Positions 59,920-64,000 of a stretch of DNA of 64,000 nt are shown in pieces; positions within the stretch are counted from its first letter, which is position 1; each line of letters opens with the position of its first letter. This DNA is from Faecalicatena_A orotica (GTDB lineage Bacteria > Bacillota > Clostridia > Lachnospirales > Lachnospiraceae). The notes below the pieces were generated by a model that did no database searches, was not told the origin of the DNA, and worked only from the letters and a program-made list of their open reading frames with translations. A program made the translations under genes and the position numbers. The stretch is from assembly GCF_040545875.1 (NCBI RefSeq), contig NZ_JBEPMR010000013.1. One strand, given 5' to 3'.

Positions 59920-61038
59920 CTATTCCAGCGATTCAAAATACTGCTCCACAAAACTCATGGCAATCCCCACGGCCGAAACTTCTTTTTTGAAGCTGCATGT
60001 TTTCAGATAAGTGGTATCATTTTCAAAACCATTATATTTTACAACCTTTTTACTCAGTTCCGCCATATATTTACCTATATATCCGCCCACATATCCTCCC
60101 AGGATGATGTCACAGTCGTAAGCCATGCGGAGATTGGTCACAGTAATTGCGAGATACTCAAGATACTCATCCCAGATCTTTTGAAAATCTGTATCGCCCT
60201 TATCCAGCCTTTCAAAAAACTGTTCGAGATTTCCGTTTGTGTGCCCGGCCAGTACCTGCGCAGAACAATAGGCATCGACACACCCTTGTTTTCCACAGTA
60301 GCAGGTGCGGCCGCCCGGAACGATGACCATATGGCCGAACTCGGAACTTCTGTAGTCGTCGCCTTCATATATCCCGTTGTGGACATAGAATGATCCGCCT
60401 ACAGAATTGCTCAGGGACAGGTACACTGCATTTTTTTCCAGTCTGTACATCTCTGCCATCGCGGCACTGTTTGCATCATTTTCATACCGCACGTCATATT
60501 CAAAGAGCTGGCTTAAGTTTCTCAGGCTTAAATTCTGTACCCGCAGAATGTGGGAAATAAGCAGTGTCTCATACTGCTTATCTATGATTCCCGGAAATGA
60601 TATCCCGACCCCCAGAAGCTTATCGTGCGCAATCCCTGACTGGCCTGCAAATTCCCTGAAATGGCGGTATACGGTTTCATTATATTCCAGTGAATTTTCA
60701 AATTTCTCACGGACCCTTACCTTTGCCGTAAGTTCCCCTGTCAGGTCGATCATGACATAGCTGATATGGTTGTTCGTAATATCGATACCGGCGGCATACT
60801 TTAAGCCTGCATTGACAGAAAGTGCCTTTGCCTTCCTGCCGCCTGTAGACTCATATTCCCCGCTCTCAATGATAATCCCGCGCTGGATAAGCTCTTTTAC
60901 ATTCTGCAGGACGGTTGGCATGCTTAAACCTAATGTTGCCGCGATCTCGGGTTTAGAGGTCACACGCCTGTGCAGGATGAACCTGGCCACCCTGATTAAA
61001 TTTGCTTTCTTCTTATCCGTGCCGCTGTCCTTATGCAT
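59920..61038 (-). CDS. ROK-family transcriptional regulator
   Basis: A 372-residue ROK repressor. N-terminal winged helix (about 15-75; VTSKPEIAATLGLSMPTVLQ), then the sugar-kinase-like fold with GIDITNNHISYVMIDL, SVGGSFYVHNGIYEGDDY and SEFGHM. The zinc motif CYCGKQGCVDAYCS is present. ROK regulators bind a sugar or sugar phosphate. The ATG at 61036-61038 was chosen because AAGGAA is about nine bases upstream; an ATG six codons earlier has none. It follows YesN by about 50 bases on the same strand. Confidence 0.9.
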   Translation of the reverse strand: MHKDSGTDKKKANLIRVARFILHRRVTSKPEIAATLGLSMPTVLQNVKELIQRGIIIESGEYESTGGRKAKALSVNAGLKYAAGIDITNNHISYVMIDLTGELTAKVRVREKFENSLEYNETVYRHFREFAGQSGIAHDKLLGVGISFPGIIDKQYETLLISHILRVQNLSLRNLSQLFEYDVRYENDANSAAMAEMYRLEKNAVYLSLSNSVGGSFYVHNGIYEGDDYRSSEFGHMVIVPGGRTCYCGKQGCVDAYCSAQVLAGHTNGNLEQFFERLDKGDTDFQKIWDEYLEYLAITVTNLRMAYDCDIILGGYVGGYIGKYMAELSKKVVKYNGFENDTTYLKTCSFKKEVSAVGIAMSFVEQYFESLE

Positions 61039-61091
61039 ATCCCCTGTTCCTTCCATAAATCGTTTTATAAAAGAATTTTACCCCTTCTGAA

Positions 61092-62591
61092 CTAAATTTG
61101 CAACATTGCTTTTTCCATATATTCCTTAGGGCAGACCCCCGTCACTGACCGGAAGATGCGGCTGAAGTAAAACTGATCTGTATATCCCACCCGCTCGGCA
61201 ATGTCCTTGATATAGGCCTCCGGGTCCTGCTCCATCATCTGCATTGCTTTTTTCATCCGGATACTGGTCAGGTAATTGCTGAAAGAAGTCTCCTCATATG
61301 TACGGAACATCCTGCTTAAGGATGTCTGGGATACACCAAACTGCCTGCAGATACTGCCCAGCGTCATTGCCTCATCCATATGTCCCTTCATGTAAGAACA
61401 GATAGAATGGAAAAGCTGTTCTTTATTATCAATCTTTTCCTTCCCCATATCCGGGATGCACTGTCTGATGACCGTCAGTATATTCTCCTTCAGTTCATCC
61501 ATATCGGACGCATAGTAAAAGGCATCGTCTATCATAAACTCCAGATCGACAAATTCCCTCTCTATTGGATAAAGGTTGCGTACCAGCTGAAAAATATATT
61601 TCACTGCAGATTCCACATAAATCTGACTACTTTTCTGTTTCCTAAATATATCAAATAATTTCTTCAATTCTGTTGGAAACTTCTTATCCTCTTTATATCG
61701 GATGCAGTATTCTACCTGTTCAAGCTGCTTTTTGGCCGTCTCCTCCTCCCCCGGATTCCGGCATTCCTGGCTGTCGCCGTTCAGGTACAACACCTGGTTT
61801 TCTCCGATTACCACCGATTCATCCAGCCTCCTGTACAGCTTTTTCACGATTTCGGGAAGTGCCTCCAAAGGGAATGATTCGTTGTACACAACTGCCGTCT
61901 GATATGTATAACCACTTTTTTCCCTCTCAAAAATGCGCTCCGCCATTCCCTTGAAGTCTCCTGAAAACAGTAGTTCCTCGGGGAAAAGATACAGTGCCTC
62001 CATTTCGTCACGCCCATAGATATACACTTTTTCCTCTTCCATAGAAAATATTTCGACGCCTGTTCTTCTGGAAAATCTTTTGGGAAGGCCGTTTTTCCGG
62101 TATATGGCCGCATAGTAATTTCCTGCTGGGAAATAGCGGTAAAGCCGGTCTGCATCCTCCGCCTGTTTCCCATTGCAGAGTGATCTTAACAGCCTGTTTC
62201 GTTTTTCATAATATAACGTATTCAGCTTCGGCTCCAGCCGGTCCATCAGCTTCTTCATATCCGATGGAGCCAGCGGTTTTAAGAGATAATCACATACCCC
62301 TGACTGGAGGGCACCCTTGGCATATTCAAATTCAGAATAGCCGCTGACGATTACTGAAAGCACCTCCGGGAACTCTTCCTTCACCTTTGCAACAAGCTGT
62401 ATTCCGTCCATCACGGGCATTTTTACATCAGAGATCAGGATGTCCGGCTGTTCTTCCCGGATCAACCTGAGTGCTTCACTGCCGTTTTCCGCCGTCCCCA
62501 TAATCTCATACTGTGGACATTTCTTTTTCAGAATCATGCATACATGGTTCAGCGCCGTAGGCTCATCTTCTACTACCATAATTTTATACAT
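61092..62591 (-). CDS. YesN-like AraC-type response regulator
   Basis: A 499-residue regulator: receiver domain (1-120) with Asp55 in ILISDVKMPVMDG, a middle region with predicted coiled coil (about 270-330), and a C-terminal AraC/XylS DNA-binding domain (about 400-495; GSICRQFGVSQTSLSRMFRT and IAERVGYTDQFYFSRIFRS). Such regulators partner YesM-type kinases and usually control carbohydrate uptake genes. The ATG 62589-62591 is about ten bases after GAGG; one three codons earlier is too close. It overlaps the kinase stop by 8 bases. Confidence 0.92.
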   Translation of the reverse strand: MYKIMVVEDEPTALNHVCMILKKKCPQYEIMGTAENGSEALRLIREEQPDILISDVKMPVMDGIQLVAKVKEEFPEVLSVIVSGYSEFEYAKGALQSGVCDYLLKPLAPSDMKKLMDRLEPKLNTLYYEKRNRLLRSLCNGKQAEDADRLYRYFPAGNYYAAIYRKNGLPKRFSRRTGVEIFSMEEEKVYIYGRDEMEALYLFPEELLFSGDFKGMAERIFEREKSGYTYQTAVVYNESFPLEALPEIVKKLYRRLDESVVIGENQVLYLNGDSQECRNPGEEETAKKQLEQVEYCIRYKEDKKFPTELKKLFDIFRKQKSSQIYVESAVKYIFQLVRNLYPIEREFVDLEFMIDDAFYYASDMDELKENILTVIRQCIPDMGKEKIDNKEQLFHSICSYMKGHMDEAMTLGSICRQFGVSQTSLSRMFRTYEETSFSNYLTSIRMKKAMQMMEQDPEAYIKDIAERVGYTDQFYFSRIFRSVTGVCPKEYMEKAMLQI

Positions 62592-64000
62592 TTTTATCAT
62601 TCCTCTGTTCTATACTCAGATCTTCTGCACTTTGCCTTCTTTTTTCCCTGCATCCGATGATCACATCCGTCCCCTTTTCTTTTCCCGGGCGGATCTCAAA
62701 TATGAGATCATCGTTGTACAAAAGATACAGGCGTGCATAAGTATTAACCAGTCCCATTCCACCTATTTCAAGTTCTACACCGCTGCGGTCATTTGTCAGT
62801 TTATTCCTTATGGAAGAAATATTATTATTTATTTCGTCCAGTTTCTCTTTCGTTATTCCATTTCCATCGTCATGTACCTTCAAGAACCAGCCATCCTCTG
62901 TCAGTGCCCCGGCAACCTCCACCCTGATGATATCAGAACTTGACCCGTACCCGTGATTAACCGCATTTTCCACGATCTGCTGCAGGACAATTTTCGGGAG
63001 CGGCTTGTTATAAAGTGCCTCATCTATCCGGATCTCATAGGAGAGCTTATAGTCATAACGGTGTTTCAGCAGGCCGAGATAGAGTTCCAGATATTCGATC
63101 TCTTGTTTCACCGATGCGTACTTATCCTTCGTGTTTGTCGAGTAGCGCAGCATCCCCGCCAGTTCACTGCATATATCACAGATCACCTCATCATCCGACA
63201 CCATGCCCCGGTTGGAAATTACGTTCAGTACATTATAGATAAAATGCGGGTTCACCTGTGCCTGAAGGAGGTCGAACTGTGCCTGGAGCGAAAGCAGTGA
63301 CATACGCTTTTCTTTTAGCATAGATGTGTTCAGGCGGTTCAGCACGTCTTTGTAGGAGACATACAGGGATTCAATCTCATCATTTGAAATCTTTTCCGGA
63401 ATCTCAGCCTCCATATTATCCAGCCGGGTCGTCTCCATAAAATGCTGCAGCTGCTGGATCGGCCGGGTCAGCTGCCGTGAAGTCAGGTAAATATACCCAA
63501 GTGAGAGGGCAAGAGCCACGAACAACAGAAGCAAAGATACCGGGAGCACCTCCATAGCTGCGCTTTGGCTGATGTCCATGCGTGCGACTGTCATAAGGAC
63601 AATATCATCTGTATCCGACTCCTGCATCAGGCACAATGCCTTCTCACCATCCGCGGTCTCAATCTCCTCGATATCCTTATCACGGCCCTGCATCAGGTTC
63701 CAATAATACTCTGCCTTGACCTGACGTGCATCCGAATACAGGAATTCCCCTTCTTTCGTCATGAAAATATAGGTTATGTTTTCATCTGTATTCGCGATCA
63801 TTTTATCTAGTGAAGCCTTGTCCTTCTGCACCTCCAGATATCCCATCTCCATCCCTTGTATCTCTTTCACGACAGAGATCACCTGCGGTTTGGAACGGCT
63901 GCCCCAGTCATCCTCATGGAGTCCTATGAGCACATTCCTGCCGCCCTTCCCGCTCACCCTTTCCACCCACGGGTAGGTCTGATAGGAGGCATCTGTATTC
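62584..64000 (-). CDS. YesM-like sensor histidine kinase (5' end beyond window)
   Basis: The frame is open to the window edge (the first visible residues are TDASYQTYPWVERVSGK), so the true start is not seen. At least 472 residues are present: part of an extracellular Cache-like sensor domain, a membrane helix near VLPVSLLLLFVALALSLGYI, a HAMP region, a His_kinase domain with AQVNPHFIYNVLN (phospho-acceptor His) and an ATPase domain with IVENAVNHGYG and GGMGLVNTY. It pairs with the YesN regulator just downstream. Confidence 0.92.
   Translation of the reverse strand, partial: NTDASYQTYPWVERVSGKGGRNVLIGLHEDDWGSRSKPQVISVVKEIQGMEMGYLEVQKDKASLDKMIANTDENITYIFMTKEGEFLYSDARQVKAEYYWNLMQGRDKDIEEIETADGEKALCLMQESDTDDIVLMTVARMDISQSAAMEVLPVSLLLLFVALALSLGYIYLTSRQLTRPIQQLQHFMETTRLDNMEAEIPEKISNDEIESLYVSYKDVLNRLNTSMLKEKRMSLLSLQAQFDLLQAQVNPHFIYNVLNVISNRGMVSDDEVICDICSELAGMLRYSTNTKDKYASVKQEIEYLELYLGLLKHRYDYKLSYEIRIDEALYNKPLPKIVLQQIVENAVNHGYGSSSDIIRVEVAGALTEDGWFLKVHDDGNGITKEKLDEINNNISSIRNKLTNDRSGVELEIGGMGLVNTYARLYLLYNDDLIFEIRPGKEKGTDVIIGCREKRRQSAEDLSIEQRNDKNV

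Overview
The window looks like the chromosome of a gut-type anaerobic Firmicute, most likely a Lachnospiraceae (Clostridium cluster XIVa relative). Reasons: strong GGAGG ribosome-binding sites, moderate GC with AT-rich accessory islands, pyruvate formate-lyase, a DUF4317 protein, a TetM-like GTPase fused to a YacP-type NYN domain, BceRSAB-type modules and Rpn-type nuclease genes. The species is not determined. Nearly everything is transcribed on the minus strand; only the MATE gene (19.8 kb), a degenerate metallo-beta-lactamase-fold gene (36.0 kb) and a GNAT gene (41.7 kb) are on plus. No rRNA, tRNA, CRISPR array or complete insertion sequence was recognised.

Layout. 0-5 kb: the start of a cytidylate-kinase-like gene, a large membrane protein, and a response regulator / BcrAB-like ABC exporter / histidine kinase operon. 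5.2-7.3 kb: a putative phase-variation switch. Two 26-bp inverted sites flank a promoter-bearing segment of about 280 bp; a tyrosine recombinase lies on one side and a protein made only of four helicase-associated repeats on the other. 7.4-9.7 kb: TetR-ABC exporter. 10-14.2 kb: amidohydrolase, Xaa-Pro aminopeptidase and PatB/MalY beta-lyase operon. 14.4-17.9 kb: AT-rich ABC transporter plus lipoprotein operon. 18-22.8 kb: DUF4317, a MATE exporter with an attenuator-like leader, an HD-GYP phosphodiesterase and a MerR regulator. 22.8-27 kb: larE-larC-larB (nickel-pincer cofactor synthesis, without larA) and an iron alcohol dehydrogenase with a MerR-type 19-bp-spacer promoter. 27-31.7 kb: BceRSAB-like peptide-antibiotic sensing and detoxification. 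31.8-33.4 kb: three tandem 92-bp repeats and an intact Rpn-type nuclease gene, whose decayed second copy lies at 46 kb. 33.4-36.7 kb: tocopherol-cyclase-like protein, FAD/Rieske oxidoreductase and the degenerate MBL-fold protein. 36.7-41.4 kb: pflA, pflB and an L,D-transpeptidase. 42.3-45.8 kb: three-subunit xanthine-dehydrogenase-type molybdoenzyme. 47-50.2 kb: Crp/Fnr regulator, M20 peptidase and transporter operon. 50.5-53 kb: GPH sugar symporter and polyol-type dehydrogenase. 53.4-56.1 kb: the GTPase-NYN fusion. 56.3-59.6 kb: sigma factor and ABC operon. 59.9-64 kb: ROK regulator with YesN/YesM two-component genes; the last is cut by the window edge.

How the genes work together. Four ABC export loci with separate regulators (two two-component pairs, one TetR, one ECF-type sigma factor), plus the MATE pump, suggest heavy investment in resistance to peptides and drugs. 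Fermentation and redox genes (pflBA, Fe-ADH, Rieske oxidoreductase, molybdoenzyme, lar cofactor genes) form the metabolic part. The strongest candidate for a new system is the invertible promoter at 6.1-6.4 kb. In the orientation read here, its sigma-A-like promoter points away from the helicase-associated-repeat gene and runs antisense into the recombinase gene; inversion would aim it at the repeat protein and possibly at the response regulator / ABC exporter operon downstream.
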